DNA from: Streptosporangium roseum DSM 43021
Lineage (GTDB): Bacteria; Actinomycetota; Actinomycetes; Streptosporangiales; Streptosporangiaceae
Length of the DNA: 64,000 bases
Reading direction: 5' to 3'
Assembly: GCF_000024865.1 (NCBI RefSeq)
Contig: NC_013595.1
Coordinates: 2,604,001-2,668,000, forward strand
Shown piece after piece: positions 1-9,149 of this stretch. Positions within the stretch are counted from its first letter, which is position 1. The number at the start of each line of letters is the position of its first letter. The position numbers and the translations under genes are program-made. Under the pieces are notes generated by a model. It did no database searches. It saw only the letters and a list, made by a program, of their open reading frames with translations, and was not told where the DNA came from.

Positions 1-138
1 CCCGTAGCTCGCCGTTACCGGAGACAGCGGCTTCGCACTGTGCGCTGCGCACCCGGGGGCGGATCACCGCCACCGGGTTCACCGACGGACATCACCGGGC
101 GACTGCTCGGTGACAACCGGGACTACGACGGGAAGCTG

Positions 139-2202
139 TCAGTGCCTGCGCTTCCTGCCGTGGCCGCTGGGACGGCCCCGCGAGCCGGGCGCCGGACGCG
201 GCACGAGGCGCAGTCGGCCGTTCCGGGCCAGCATCGGCTCGTACACCAGTGCGCGCAGCTCCTCCAGGGCCGCTCGCGCGGGATGCCCCGAGTCCAGCAC
301 CGCCGCGACGAGCTCGGGTGCGCCCCTGCCCGCCGACTCGCGGAGCTGCTCCATGACGGCCTCGGGACCGCCCAGCTCAAACAGGAGGATCAGTCCCTCG
401 GCCAGCAGCAGGGAGTGCTCGTGGGCGGTGAGGTCCTCGGGGCGCAGCTCCCCCTCTTCCAGAAGGGCGGTCAGGACGATGGGCCCCAGCACCGGATCAC
501 GCCGGAGTCCCGTCTGCGTCGACCGGCCGTCGGGGAGTGTCCTCACCAGGGTGGAGAGCATGGCGGAGGCGCGGGTACGGAAGGGGCAGGCGCGTATGGC
601 GTCCAGCAGCGGCTCGACGTCACCTCCGTGCGCCGCCAGCCAGCCTTCGAGCTCGACCGCAGCCGTCTCCGGGGGGTAGTGCTGGGCGAGCACCCCCAGC
701 AGTTCGCCCGCCGTGGCGTCTGCCAGCTCCCCGATCAGCGGGGCGTCCCGCCCGTCGGCGAGCATCCGCTCCCGTACGGCTCGCGTGCCCAGGGCTGTCA
801 GCCGTACCAGCGGGCCCGGCTCCGCCAGGCGCGCCAGGAGCCGGGCGCATGCCTCGGGCGGCAGCGGCAGGTCCTCCTCGGTGAGCTCGCCGAACTCGTC
901 GAAGACGCCGGGACGCAGATCACTGGAGTACAGCTCGTCGGGCACGCCGTGGCTCAGCTCGACGGCACCGAGGCAGGAAAGAGCGTCGAACACCGCCAGC
1001 AGTTCCCGCTCGACCTGACGGCGCCAGAGGTCCTGGTGGAAGCCGTCCTCCTCGGAGTCGAGCAGGAAGTACTCCTGGCAGGCCAGCCACACCGTCTCCT
1101 GCAGCCGGGCCACGGGGATCGGGATCGGCATGCTGTACATCGTGTTCAGCACGTCGGGCAGCAGCACGTCGAACGCCGTGACGAGCATCGAGGAGCGGTA
1201 CCACCCGGAAGCGGGTGTGCAGATCGCGGCACCCAGCTCGAAGGTCGCCTCGAACGCGCGCCGCCACAGCGCCTCCGGGTCACGCAGGACGGGGGCGGCC
1301 TTGGCCACCTGGACCAGGCGGCCCTTGCGCACCCGCACCAGGCCCGTCTTCTTCGCCCACGCCAACAGGAGGCCCACCCGGGGCATCTCGGCGGAACTGC
1401 GCACCCGCAGATCCTGCTCCCCGGTGCCCAGCAGCGCTGCCAGCTCGCGGGCGTCGGCCACCCGCAGATTTCCGGTCTTGGTGAGAGCTTGTCCGTCCGC
1501 CCCCACCCAGCCGGTCAGGGCGGTCAGCTGCCGTACGACCTCGCTCCGGGCGGCCTCGGCGGCGAGTTCGGCGGCGGGAGGGATGGCGACGGGACGCTGG
1601 GGGAAGGCCCGCTCGTCGTCGGGGGCGGCGCCGGCGAACTCGGCTTCGAGGAGCTTGTCGAGCACACCGGCGTCGAGCCGTATCCGGCCCGCGTCGACGT
1701 CGCGCTGGAACCTGGCCACCGCCCTTTCGTCGTCGAGGACGATGCCGTTGTCGAGGGCGGTCTGCGCCCAGAACTTCCCGATGCCCTGCCGGGCCGGGTC
1801 GGCCAGTGCCACCGGATACTCCGCCGCGGTCTCGGCCACGGCCGCCTCCAGCTCCGCCGAGGAGGCGCCTCGAGGGTCGCGCAGGCCGGACGCGGCGAGG
1901 TAGCGCAGGAGTGTCAGCAGGCTTTCCGGCGCGGTGGCGAGGAGACCCCGCTCGGCCACGAGGTGCCGGGGAATCCATTCCAGGAGGAAACGCCGTACCT
2001 GCTGCGCGTCCCAGTACGCCAGCCGCCCGTCGCAGCTGTGGTGCCGCGCGTCCAGGGCCGCCGCCAGCATCGCCTCGTCGGCTCTCATGCCGTGCTCACC
2101 CGCCCAGACGATGCAGCGGCGGACCAGCAGGTCCTTCGCCGACTCGAACTCCTCGGCCTCCTCCGGATCGAAATGTGTCCGCATCATGACCCCCGTACTC
2201 AT
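139..2202 (-). CDS. Conserved hypothetical protein, 687 aa
   Basis: I do not recognise a named function. The protein is acidic, soluble and alpha-helical in character, with no signal peptide or membrane segment. Its middle (about residues 245-275) reads LTKTGNLRVADARELAALLG, a segment I associate with uncharacterised actinobacterial proteins of this size. Codon use is typical of the neighbourhood. The start chosen is the ATG giving MSTGVMMRTHFDPEE; the internal Met6 or Met7 would shorten it only slightly. It is transcribed divergently from the CcbP-like gene across a 150-bp spacer. A large mirror reading frame covers the other strand and is judged a GC artefact. No catalytic motif could be assigned. 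Confidence 0.8.
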   Translation of the reverse strand: MSTGVMMRTHFDPEEAEEFESAKDLLVRRCIVWAGEHGMRADEAMLAAALDARHHSCDGRLAYWDAQQVRRFLLEWIPRHLVAERGLLATAPESLLTLLRYLAASGLRDPRGASSAELEAAVAETAAEYPVALADPARQGIGKFWAQTALDNGIVLDDERAVARFQRDVDAGRIRLDAGVLDKLLEAEFAGAAPDDERAFPQRPVAIPPAAELAAEAARSEVVRQLTALTGWVGADGQALTKTGNLRVADARELAALLGTGEQDLRVRSSAEMPRVGLLLAWAKKTGLVRVRKGRLVQVAKAAPVLRDPEALWRRAFEATFELGAAICTPASGWYRSSMLVTAFDVLLPDVLNTMYSMPIPIPVARLQETVWLACQEYFLLDSEEDGFHQDLWRRQVERELLAVFDALSCLGAVELSHGVPDELYSSDLRPGVFDEFGELTEEDLPLPPEACARLLARLAEPGPLVRLTALGTRAVRERMLADGRDAPLIGELADATAGELLGVLAQHYPPETAAVELEGWLAAHGGDVEPLLDAIRACPFRTRASAMLSTLVRTLPDGRSTQTGLRRDPVLGPIVLTALLEEGELRPEDLTAHEHSLLLAEGLILLFELGGPEAVMEQLRESAGRGAPELVAAVLDSGHPARAALEELRALVYEPMLARNGRLRLVPRPAPGSRGRPSGHGRKRRH

Positions 2203-2341
2203 GTTGCCGCGACCAGGTTGATTGGGCCAGCGTGATCCTCACGGAAGCCGAGTCTGCCAGCAGAGTCGCGGTACACGTTTCGTTTCTTCCCGCTCCGGCG
2301 CTAATCACGTCCACGGACCGCCGGACACCTTCCCCCCTGGC

Positions 2342-2347
2342 TAGGCT
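2342..2347 (+). promoter_or_regulatory. Candidate -10 box for a leaderless transcript
   Basis: TAGGCT fits the actinobacterial TANNNT -10 pattern and ends 8 nt before the ATG at 2356. That spacing is typical of leaderless mRNAs, where transcription starts at or next to the start codon. No purine-rich ribosome-binding site precedes this ATG. No convincing -35 box is visible. Inference only. Confidence 0.4.
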
Positions 2348-2355
2348 TGATGGCC

Positions 2356-2667
2356 ATGACGCAACTGAGCAAGGCGGAGCTGGACGCGCTGGTCGAGGAG
2401 GCCGTCGTCGACGCCTACGGCGACGACGAGCGGCTCTCCGGGTTCCACGCCATGCTCGAGGAGCGTCTGGCGCTGCCGTTCCAGACGACCGTCCTGGGCG
2501 TCGAGGTCACGGTCAAGAAGATCGATCTGCTCTCGGGGAGCGGGATCGTCGCGATCTGCGCCCGTGGGTCACACCGGCAGGCGATCGGCATCCTCGATCT
2601 TCCGCTGCCGGCTCCGCCCCCCGAAGGCTCGGAGTGGATCGAGGCCTACCGGCACTGGGGACGCTGA
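2356..2667 (+). CDS. CcbP-like calcium-binding protein, 103 aa
   Basis: Small acidic protein resembling the CcbP calcium-binding family (first described in Anabaena): an N-terminal acidic helix (LVEEAVVDAYGDDERLSGF), a beta-rich middle (LPFQTTVLGVEVTVKKIDLL) and a C-terminal segment (LPLPAPPPEGSEWIEAYRHW) characteristic of that family. The proposed role is cytoplasmic calcium buffering. I chose the ATG at 2356 because a TANNNT box lies 8 nt upstream and there is no Shine-Dalgarno sequence; the ATG at 2350 is the alternative. The stop lies 2 nt before the next gene's ATG, so the pair is probably co-transcribed. Family call from memory of sequence pattern; the calcium role is known for the family, not shown here. 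Confidence 0.75.
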   Translation: MTQLSKAELDALVEEAVVDAYGDDERLSGFHAMLEERLALPFQTTVLGVEVTVKKIDLLSGSGIVAICARGSHRQAIGILDLPLPAPPPEGSEWIEAYRHWGR

Positions 2668-2669
2668 CG

Positions 2670-3848
2670 ATGAGCGAATATCAGTACTACGAGTTCCTGG
2701 CGGTGGACCGCCCCCTGGACGCCCGTCAGCAGGCCGAGGTCCGTGCGCTGTCCACCCGGGCCCGGATCACCGCCACCGGCTTCACCAACGAATACCACTG
2801 GGGCGACTTCGATGGCGATCCGCGCCGGATGATGGAGCGCTACTACGACGCCCATCTGTATCTGGCCAACTGGGGCACGCACCGGGTGATGCTCCGGCTG
2901 CCGCGTCTCCTCCTCGACCTGGACGTCGCCGAGCAGTACTGCGTCGGGGACCAGGTGTCGGCATGGGTTTCGGGCGAGCATCTCATCCTCGACCTGACCA
3001 GCGAAGACGAGTCGGGCGAATGGGATGAGTACGCGGAGGACTCCCTGTCGGCCATCGTCGGAGTCCGGGCCGAACTCGGCGCCGGCGATCTGCGGCCTCT
3101 CTACCTCGCCTGGCTGTCGGCCTTCGGCGGGTGGGAGCGCGTCGAGGACGCCTCCGACTACGTCGACGAGGATGGACGTGAGCCCCCGGTGCCGGCGGGG
3201 CTGGGGTCGCTGAGCGCGTCCCAGCGGGCCCTGGCCGACTTCCTCCGCCTCGACGCCGATCTGCTCGCCGTCGCGGCTGAGGCGAGTCCGGCGCCGGCCG
3301 TCATGCGGGACGATCCGCGCAGGCCGGCCAGGGGCATCGCGGAGCTGACCGAGACCGAGAAGGACGAACTGCTGCTGCGGGTCGTCCGGGGCCAGGAGGC
3401 TCAGATCCGGATGGAGCTGCTGCGCCGGTTCCGGGACGAGTCCAGCGGCGAGGGTGGTGACCTTCCCCGGCGTAGCGTGGCCGAGCTGCTGGACGCCGCG
3501 GCGGAGCGTCGTCAGGGACGCGAGCGCCGTGACGCGGCCAGACGCGCCGAGGAAGAGGCCCACCGCGAACGGGAGGGGGCACTGGCCAGGGAGAAGCGGC
3601 TGGAAGCGCTGGCCGGGGACGAGGACGGGGCCTGGCTGCGTGTCGACGCGATGATCGGTGCCAGGAAAGCGAGCGAGTACGACGCGGCCGTCGAGCTTCT
3701 GAGGGATCTGCGGGCCGTGGCCGAGCGCGCCGGCCGTCTCGGTGACTTCACGCGGCGCTTCACGTTCCTACGCCAGGACCATCTGCGCAAGCCCAGCCTC
3801 ATCGAGCGGTTCGACCGCGCCCGGCTTGACCATCCGCCCACCGGCTGA
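2670..3848 (+). CDS. Conserved hypothetical protein, 392 aa
   Basis: Begins MSEYQYYEFLAVDRPLD and continues with a conserved block (about residues 33-75, ending TNEYHWGDFDGDPRRMMERY) that I recognise only as part of a widespread uncharacterised bacterial family. The C-terminal third (about 230-370) is rich in Ala, Arg and Glu with heptad-like spacing and probably forms a long helix or coiled coil. There is no signal peptide or membrane segment. The ATG lies 2 nt after the CcbP-like stop, indicating translational coupling; the much longer reading frame that starts near 2232 runs through the CcbP gene and is not used. Function unknown. Confidence 0.8.
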   Translation: MSEYQYYEFLAVDRPLDARQQAEVRALSTRARITATGFTNEYHWGDFDGDPRRMMERYYDAHLYLANWGTHRVMLRLPRLLLDLDVAEQYCVGDQVSAWVSGEHLILDLTSEDESGEWDEYAEDSLSAIVGVRAELGAGDLRPLYLAWLSAFGGWERVEDASDYVDEDGREPPVPAGLGSLSASQRALADFLRLDADLLAVAAEASPAPAVMRDDPRRPARGIAELTETEKDELLLRVVRGQEAQIRMELLRRFRDESSGEGGDLPRRSVAELLDAAAERRQGRERRDAARRAEEEAHREREGALAREKRLEALAGDEDGAWLRVDAMIGARKASEYDAAVELLRDLRAVAERAGRLGDFTRRFTFLRQDHLRKPSLIERFDRARLDHPPTG

Positions 3849-3996
3849 CCGAACGCCCGGCGTCTTCGGGGGCGGCGAAAGGGAGCCGGCTGACGCGGAA
3901 CGTGGTCGGCCTCGCCGGGAGAGAACGACGGCGCACCGTCCAATCTCGGCCGCGTCGCCACCGCCGGTCGGCGGTCGGATCGGTCGGCAGATCGCC

Positions 3997-5532
3997 TCAC
4001 ACGACCTCCTCGAGGCCGGTGGTGCGGTACTGCTCGACCTCCGACCACGCGGACGACATGCCGGCCAGACATCGGTCGAAGACCTCGGAGTGCCGGAGAT
4101 AGGCGGCACGGTCGGGGCCGGGGCGCACGCACAGGTCGTCTCCGTCGTTCACCGACCAGGGCTGGACGTCGTGGCCGAGAGCTCCTGGCAGCAGAGAGGC
4201 GACTCCGCGGGCTCCCAGCTCGCTGGTGAGCTGGCGGCGGACCGGACGTCCCAGAGTGTCGGCGAAGATCTGCGCCCAGACCTCGGACCTGGCGCCTCCG
4301 CCGGCCAGGCGCCAGGGGCGGTCCCCGATGTCGGCGCCGCTGGCCAGGACCCGGTCGAGCTGGACCCGGTGGTACTGGGCGACCCCCTCGATGACCGCGC
4401 GGGTGAGATGCCCGCGGCGGTGCACGCCGGAGATGCCGAGGAAGGTTCCCGAGGCCGCGGGGTGTTCGGGGGCGCCGTTGACGAAGGGCAGGAACAGCAG
4501 GCCGTCCGCTCCCGGCGGCACCGTGGCCGCTTCCTTCAGGAGATCCACCGCGGGGACACCGCCGATCTGGCCGTGCGGCACCGACGCGGATGCCAGCCAT
4601 TCGAGGTTGGCGGCCGAGGTCGGCGCGACCTCCATGGCCAGCATCGTGGTGGGGTCGGGCATCAACGCGCTCATCGTGATCTCCGGCGCCGGGGTGCGGG
4701 CGGGCACCACGACACCGTTGATGGCCCACGTCCCGACGATGATCGTCACATCTCCCAGGTCACGGCCTCCGGCGCCCAGCGTCGCCGCCACGCAGTCCAT
4801 GCAGCCCGCGATCACCGGGAGCCCCTCGGGGAGTCCGGTGCGCGCCGCGGCTTGGGCGCTCAGCCCGGCGACCACGTCGCTGGACTGCCGCAGCGGGGGG
4901 AACCGGTCGAGGTCGGTGGCCGGCAGTCCCACCAGCTCCAGCGCGGTCGCGCTGTAGGCGCGGGTGTCGAGAGCCACCATGCCGAAGGCGCTGGCGTCGC
5001 TGTAGTCGGCGCTCGCGACACCGGTGAGCTGCGAGGTGACCCAGTCCTTGCAGGACAGGGCCCACCGGGTGGCCTCGTAGGCCGCCGGCTCGAAGTCGCG
5101 CAGCCAGCGCAGGAGCACGCTGGGCTGGGCCGCCCACGGGATGGAACCGGTCTCCCGGGCCAGCCGCCGGGCCGCCTGCGCCGGGATCGTGTCCACGATC
5201 CGCTGGGCCCGGCTGTCCGACGACGCGACGGCGGGCCCGACCGGCCGCAGGGAGGCGTCGACCGGATAGAGGCCGTTGCCGTGGGCCGCCACGCCGATGC
5301 CGGCCGGCGTGTATCCGTCGGCGGCCAGCTTGCCCGCGAGCTCGCCGAGCAGCGACATCACCGTGTCGGCCAGCCCGAGCATGTCGACGTCGTGACGGTG
5401 CGCGGTCACGCTGGTGCGGGGCGTGCGGGCGTGGACGACGCCGAGTTCCCGCCCGTCGACGTCGAAGGCCGCGGCCTTCGAGGCCGTGAGGCCGATGTCG
5501 ACACCGATGTAGCACGTGGTCGGGGATGTCAC
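3997..5532 (-). CDS. FGGY-family carbohydrate kinase (LyxK/EryA-like)
   Basis: 511-aa sugar or polyol kinase. The N-terminal lobe starts with YIGVDIGLTASKAAAFDVDG (phosphate-binding DxGxT-type motif); the middle has AGCMDCVAATLGAG with the likely catalytic Asp; the C-terminal lobe has RLAGGGARSEVWAQIFAD (adenosine motif). The segment GIGVAAHGNGLYPVDASLRP and the following LLRWL resemble L-xylulose kinase LyxK more than glycerol kinase. It would phosphorylate the imported substrate in the cytoplasm. The GTG start overlaps the stop of the upstream dehydrogenase gene by 4 nt (GTGA), so the two are translationally coupled. It is the last gene of the seven-gene minus-strand operon. The exact substrate (tetritol, pentulose or other polyol) cannot be read from sequence. 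Confidence 0.88.
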   Translation of the reverse strand: MTSPTTCYIGVDIGLTASKAAAFDVDGRELGVVHARTPRTSVTAHRHDVDMLGLADTVMSLLGELAGKLAADGYTPAGIGVAAHGNGLYPVDASLRPVGPAVASSDSRAQRIVDTIPAQAARRLARETGSIPWAAQPSVLLRWLRDFEPAAYEATRWALSCKDWVTSQLTGVASADYSDASAFGMVALDTRAYSATALELVGLPATDLDRFPPLRQSSDVVAGLSAQAAARTGLPEGLPVIAGCMDCVAATLGAGGRDLGDVTIIVGTWAINGVVVPARTPAPEITMSALMPDPTTMLAMEVAPTSAANLEWLASASVPHGQIGGVPAVDLLKEAATVPPGADGLLFLPFVNGAPEHPAASGTFLGISGVHRRGHLTRAVIEGVAQYHRVQLDRVLASGADIGDRPWRLAGGGARSEVWAQIFADTLGRPVRRQLTSELGARGVASLLPGALGHDVQPWSVNDGDDLCVRPGPDRAAYLRHSEVFDRCLAGMSSAWSEVEQYRTTGLEEVV

Positions 5533-7187
5533 GGAGTCCTCCTGTCGCTGCTCCGCTGTGACGCCGAAGCGGTCAGCACCCGTGGCCGGAAGCGCCGCAG
5601 CTCGGCTCCGTAGCCGGCCAGTTCGGCGCGGGCCCGCTCGTCGTCCCAGCCGAGGTGACGGACGGCGACGTCGGCGCAGGCGGCCGCCGCCTCCAGGCCC
5701 ATGTCAGGACCGAGTCCGACCAGCGTACGTCGGAGCAGGATGTCACCCAACGTCACGGCGCCCTCGTCGCGCACCGCCAGGACCACCTCGGCGGCGAGCG
5801 CGCCGGACTCCTCGTGGACGACCTCGGCGAGCGAGGCGTCCGTGGCGGCGATCTCAAGAACCCTGCGTGCCCGCACGCCGTAGATGTCGAGCAGCCGGCG
5901 CGACTGCGCCCCGGTGAGCGGCGACGAGCGCATGAAGTCCTCGGTGAAGGCCTGCCAGTCGGCGGTGTCGGCGCCCGGCAGCGGCCGCTCGCGGGTGAGG
6001 CATCGCCGGGGCGTGCGTCCGAGCACCCGCAGCACCTCGTCGGTGACGTCCTCGGCGAGGGCGCGGTGGGTCGTCAGCTTGCCGCCGATGACCGTGAGCA
6101 GCCCCGGGTGGGCCGGGGCGTGGCTGTGGACCGTGTGGCCGCGGCTGATCTTGGCGTTGTCCGAGACCCCGGTGGTGTAGGGGAGGGGCCGGATGCCGGC
6201 CACGCTGTACAGCACGTCGGCGGGGGTGAGGCCGGCGCTCGGGAAGATCCGGTTGGTCTCGGCCAGCAGGTAGTCGATCTCGGTGTCGCCGGCGACGACC
6301 TCGTCGAGATCGCCGTCGTAGGTCAGGTCGGTGCTGCCCAGCACATAGCGGCCCTCCCAGGGGAAGACGAAGATCGGCCGCTGGTCGGCGGCGGCCTCGA
6401 AGAAGATGCAGGTGTCGGGCGCGCCCGGGAACGGGTCGACGACGACGTGGCTGCCCTTCGTGCCGCCGTTGAGGCGCCGGCTGGCCACCTGCCCGTCGAG
6501 GATGTCGTCGATCCACGGGCCGGCCGCGTTCACGGTGACGGCGGCACGGATCTCCGTCCGCGCGCCGGACCGGTTGTCCCGGGCCCGCACGCCGGCGACG
6601 CGGTCGCCTTCGGTGATCAGCTCCGTGACCGTCGTGTAGGTCAGCACCCGCGCGCCGAACCGCCGGGCGTCGAGGAGGAGCTCGACGCAGAGCCGCTCCG
6701 CCCACGGCACCTGCGCGTCGTGGAACAGCGCCGCCCCACGGAGCCCGCTCGTCGACAGGGTGGGCCATCGACGGGCCAGCGAGCGGGCGGAGACGCTGCG
6801 GCTCCGCCCGTGCCCCCGGCCTATCGCCATGACGTCGAACGCGGCCAGCCCCAGGCGGATCAGCGCGCCGGGCCTGCTGTTGCCCGCGTAGAAGGGGATG
6901 AGCATCGGATAGTCGTGAACGAGGTGCGGGGCGTTGCGGAAAAGGAGGTGCCGCTCGCGGATGGACTCCCTGACGAGCTTGAAGTCGTAGCGTTCGAGGT
7001 ATTTGAGGCCGCCGTGGATCAGCCGGCTCGACGTGCTCGACGTGCCAGAACCCACGTCGGCGCGGTCGACGACGACGACGCGCAGGCCACGGGCGGCGGC
7101 GTCGCGGGCTATGGCGAGCCCGTTGATACCGGCTCCGATGACGGCGAGGTCGACGTCGTCGTCAGGTCCGGTTCGGTGGTGCGACAT
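5529..7187 (-). CDS. FAD-dependent glycerol-3-phosphate/polyol-phosphate dehydrogenase (GlpD/EryB-like)
   Basis: 552-aa flavoprotein of the GlpD family. Near the N-terminus are the dinucleotide-binding motif VIGAGINGLAIARDAAARGL and the family signature SSTSSRLIHGGLKYLERYDF; the C-terminal ~130 residues match the GlpD C-terminal domain. In this context it probably oxidises the phosphorylated polyol made by the neighbouring kinase to a ketose phosphate, passing electrons to quinone at the membrane, rather than serving general glycerol use. A second, separate glpD sits in a true glycerol operon at 54.6 kb, which supports a specialised role. The ATG lies 68 nt downstream of the aldolase-like gene, and that spacer holds a strong hairpin. 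Confidence 0.88.
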   Translation of the reverse strand: MSHHRTGPDDDVDLAVIGAGINGLAIARDAAARGLRVVVVDRADVGSGTSSTSSRLIHGGLKYLERYDFKLVRESIRERHLLFRNAPHLVHDYPMLIPFYAGNSRPGALIRLGLAAFDVMAIGRGHGRSRSVSARSLARRWPTLSTSGLRGAALFHDAQVPWAERLCVELLLDARRFGARVLTYTTVTELITEGDRVAGVRARDNRSGARTEIRAAVTVNAAGPWIDDILDGQVASRRLNGGTKGSHVVVDPFPGAPDTCIFFEAAADQRPIFVFPWEGRYVLGSTDLTYDGDLDEVVAGDTEIDYLLAETNRIFPSAGLTPADVLYSVAGIRPLPYTTGVSDNAKISRGHTVHSHAPAHPGLLTVIGGKLTTHRALAEDVTDEVLRVLGRTPRRCLTRERPLPGADTADWQAFTEDFMRSSPLTGAQSRRLLDIYGVRARRVLEIAATDASLAEVVHEESGALAAEVVLAVRDEGAVTLGDILLRRTLVGLGPDMGLEAAAACADVAVRHLGWDDERARAELAGYGAELRRFRPRVLTASASQRSSDRRTP

Positions 7188-7210
7188 GGGTGCTCCCGGA
7201 GATGACGGGC

Positions 7211-7242
7211 GCGGGTCCCGGCGATCTCACGCCGGGACCCGC
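7211..7242. terminator. Perfect 13-bp hairpin inside the operon
   Basis: GCGGGTCCCGGCG (7211-7223) pairs perfectly with 7230-7242 around a 6-nt loop. There is no T tract on either strand. It lies between the LsrF-like and GlpD-like genes, so it may be a partial terminator or an RNA-stabilising element that lowers expression of the two distal genes. Confidence 0.6.
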
Positions 7243-7255
7243 ACCCTCGGAGGGG

Positions 7256-8143
7256 TCAGGATGCTGCGTTGCCGGCCGACCGCTGCCTGAAGAGCTCGTA
7301 GGCCTCCTCGGGCTTCGCGTCGTCGTGCACGACCGCGCGGACCGCCGCGAGCATGGCGGCGGGATGCTCGCTCTGGAAGATGTTGCGGCCCATGTCGACG
7401 CCGGCGGCACCCTCCTGGATCGAGCGGTAGGCCATCGTCAGGGCGTCGAGCTCGGGCAGCTTCTTGCCGCCCGCGACGATGATCGGCACCGGGCAGCTCG
7501 CGGTGACGGTCTCGAAGCCCTGGTCGACGTAGTACGTCTTGACGATGTGCGCGCCCATCTCCGCGGTGATCCGGGTGGCCAGCCGGAAGTACCTGGCGTC
7601 GCGCACCATGTCCTTGCCGACGGCCGTGACGCCGAGCACGGCGACGCCGTGCCGCTGGCCGGCGTCCACGAGCGTGGCCAGGTTGGCGACCGACCGCGAC
7701 TCGTGCTCCCCGCCGACGAACACCTGGATGGCCACGGCGGCGGCGTTGAGCCGTACCGCGTCCTCGATGTCCAGGGCGATGTGCTCGTCAGACAGGTCGC
7801 GCAGGATGCTCGGGCCGCCGCTGGCGCGCAGGACGATTCCGGCATCGCTGTGTGAGGGGATGCTCGTGCGCAGCGCGCCCCGGGTCATCATGATGGCGTC
7901 GGCGTCGGGCACCAGCGGGGCGATGTTGGCGTCGATGCGCTCGAGCCCGGCCATGGGCCCGAGGAAGTAGCCGTGGTCGAACGCCAGCATGACCGTCCGG
8001 CCGGTGTCGGTCCTGAAGATGCGCGACAGGCGGTTCTGCAGGCCCCAGTCCTGGGCGTGGGCGCCCTTGACGTGGAAGCCGCCGGCCACGGGCCCGGTCG
8101 CCTCGAAGTTGCGGGCCTCGAGCAGGCCGTCGGTGTCAGCCAT
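7256..8143 (-). CDS. LsrF-like class I aldolase/thiolase
   Basis: 295 aa, close in length to E. coli LsrF (3-hydroxy-5-phosphonooxypentane-2,4-dione thiolase, autoinducer-2 breakdown). Shared segments include the stretch starting DWGLQNRLSRIF, VMLAFDHGYFLGPMAGLERI, VTAVGKDMVRDARYF, AEMGAHIVKTYYV, VPIIVAGGKKLPE and GAAGVDMGRNIFQSEHP; the family is a DeoC/LacD-type barrel whose Schiff-base Lys lies in the IVKTYYV strand. The start at 8143 has an AGGAGA ribosome-binding site; a longer in-frame extension to 8236 runs into the permease gene and lacks homology. In context it probably cleaves or transfers from a ketose phosphate made by the kinase and dehydrogenase. No LsrK or LsrG partner is present, so an AI-2 role is uncertain. 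Confidence 0.85.
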   Translation of the reverse strand: MADTDGLLEARNFEATGPVAGGFHVKGAHAQDWGLQNRLSRIFRTDTGRTVMLAFDHGYFLGPMAGLERIDANIAPLVPDADAIMMTRGALRTSIPSHSDAGIVLRASGGPSILRDLSDEHIALDIEDAVRLNAAAVAIQVFVGGEHESRSVANLATLVDAGQRHGVAVLGVTAVGKDMVRDARYFRLATRITAEMGAHIVKTYYVDQGFETVTASCPVPIIVAGGKKLPELDALTMAYRSIQEGAAGVDMGRNIFQSEHPAAMLAAVRAVVHDDAKPEEAYELFRQRSAGNAAS

Positions 8144-9149
8144 GGGTGCTGTCTCCTGTGGTTGTGGTGGTTGCGGCCGCAGGTCGCGGCCGTCTTCTGA
8201 AGCGGGAGGGCGTGCCGCCGACGCGGTCGCCCCCACCGGCGAGAAAGAGGACCAGGAGCACGAGACCGCCCTTGAGGAGGTTCTGTGCCGCTGTGCTCCA
8301 GCCCACGAGATTGACCAGGCCGTCGAGCAGGATGAAGAAGAGCGCGGCTCCCCAGACGCCGACGGGCACGGCCCGTCCGCCTGAGATGAGCGTCCCGCCG
8401 ATGACGACGACGGCCACGGAGTCGAGCAGGTAGCGGGTCCCGAGGTCCGCGGAGGGCGCGATGTAGGCGGCCAGCAGGGAGCCGGTCAGGCCGGCCAGCG
8501 CGCCGCTCGCCAGGTAGGTCGTCGCGATGATCCGCGCGACGGGGACGCCGGCGCGCTCGGCGGCCCGGCGGTTCTGCCCGACCGCGATCAGCGACCGCCC
8601 GTAGATCGTACGGCGCAGCAGCGCGATGACCAGCGCGGTCACGACCGCGACGGCCACGGCGAGGAGCGGTACCCCCGCCGGCCGTACGTTGAGCAGTTGC
8701 CGCAGTCCCGCGTCCGGCACGGCGGTGAAGCCGTTGGCCAGCGACAGCGTGACCGATGAGGCGATGAGCCCCGCGGCCAGGGTGGCGATGATCGGCGGAA
8801 CGGACAGGCCGAGGATCGCCACGGTGCTGATCAGCGCGACGACGACGCCCACGCCGACGCCCGCGAGGACCCCCACGACCGCCGAGCCGGTGGACGCGGT
8901 CACCGCGACCGAGACGAACCCGGCGAGGGAGATGATCGGCGCCACGGAGACGTCGATGTTGCCGGGACCGGCGGTGATGACGAGCATCTGCCCGAGCCCC
9001 ACGACGACCAGGTAGGGAGCCAGGGACAGGGCGAGGGAGACCGTCTGGCCACCCCCCTGACCGGAAATGATCACGATGATCAGCCAGACGAGCACCGCGG
9101 CGACGAAGCCCCAGATCCACGGGCGCGCAACGAGCGCACGGATGTTCAT
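8136..9149 (-). CDS. Sugar ABC transporter permease (RbsC/LsrC type)
   Basis: 337-aa hydrophobic protein with about 8-10 membrane segments and the branched-chain/ribose permease signature (LVITAGPGNIDVSVAPIISL; GRSLIAVGQNRRAAERAGV, the EAA-like loop contacting the ATPase). It pairs with the adjacent permease to form the membrane channel. The ATG at 9149 overlaps the stop of the preceding permease by 4 nt (ATGA), and its stop overlaps the start of the LsrF-like gene by 8 nt. The C-terminal tail after the last membrane segment is basic and then Thr-rich. A longer reading frame upstream to 9647 is out of the neighbouring gene's frame and is rejected. Confidence 0.9.
   Translation of the reverse strand: MNIRALVARPWIWGFVAAVLVWLIIVIISGQGGGQTVSLALSLAPYLVVVGLGQMLVITAGPGNIDVSVAPIISLAGFVSVAVTASTGSAVVGVLAGVGVGVVVALISTVAILGLSVPPIIATLAAGLIASSVTLSLANGFTAVPDAGLRQLLNVRPAGVPLLAVAVAVVTALVIALLRRTIYGRSLIAVGQNRRAAERAGVPVARIIATTYLASGALAGLTGSLLAAYIAPSADLGTRYLLDSVAVVVIGGTLISGGRAVPVGVWGAALFFILLDGLVNLVGWSTAAQNLLKGGLVLLVLFLAGGGDRVGGTPSRFRRRPRPAAATTTTTGDSTHG

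Noticed and set aside
40..2235. 731-aa plus-strand frame opposite the first gene
   Set aside because: No domain and a Gly/Arg/Gln-rich random composition; the minus-strand frame has normal protein composition and a sensible start.
7256..8143. Autoinducer-2 (Lsr) quorum-quenching operon
   Set aside because: LsrK, LsrG and LsrR are absent, and the kinase and dehydrogenase present are of polyol type; kept only as an alternative.
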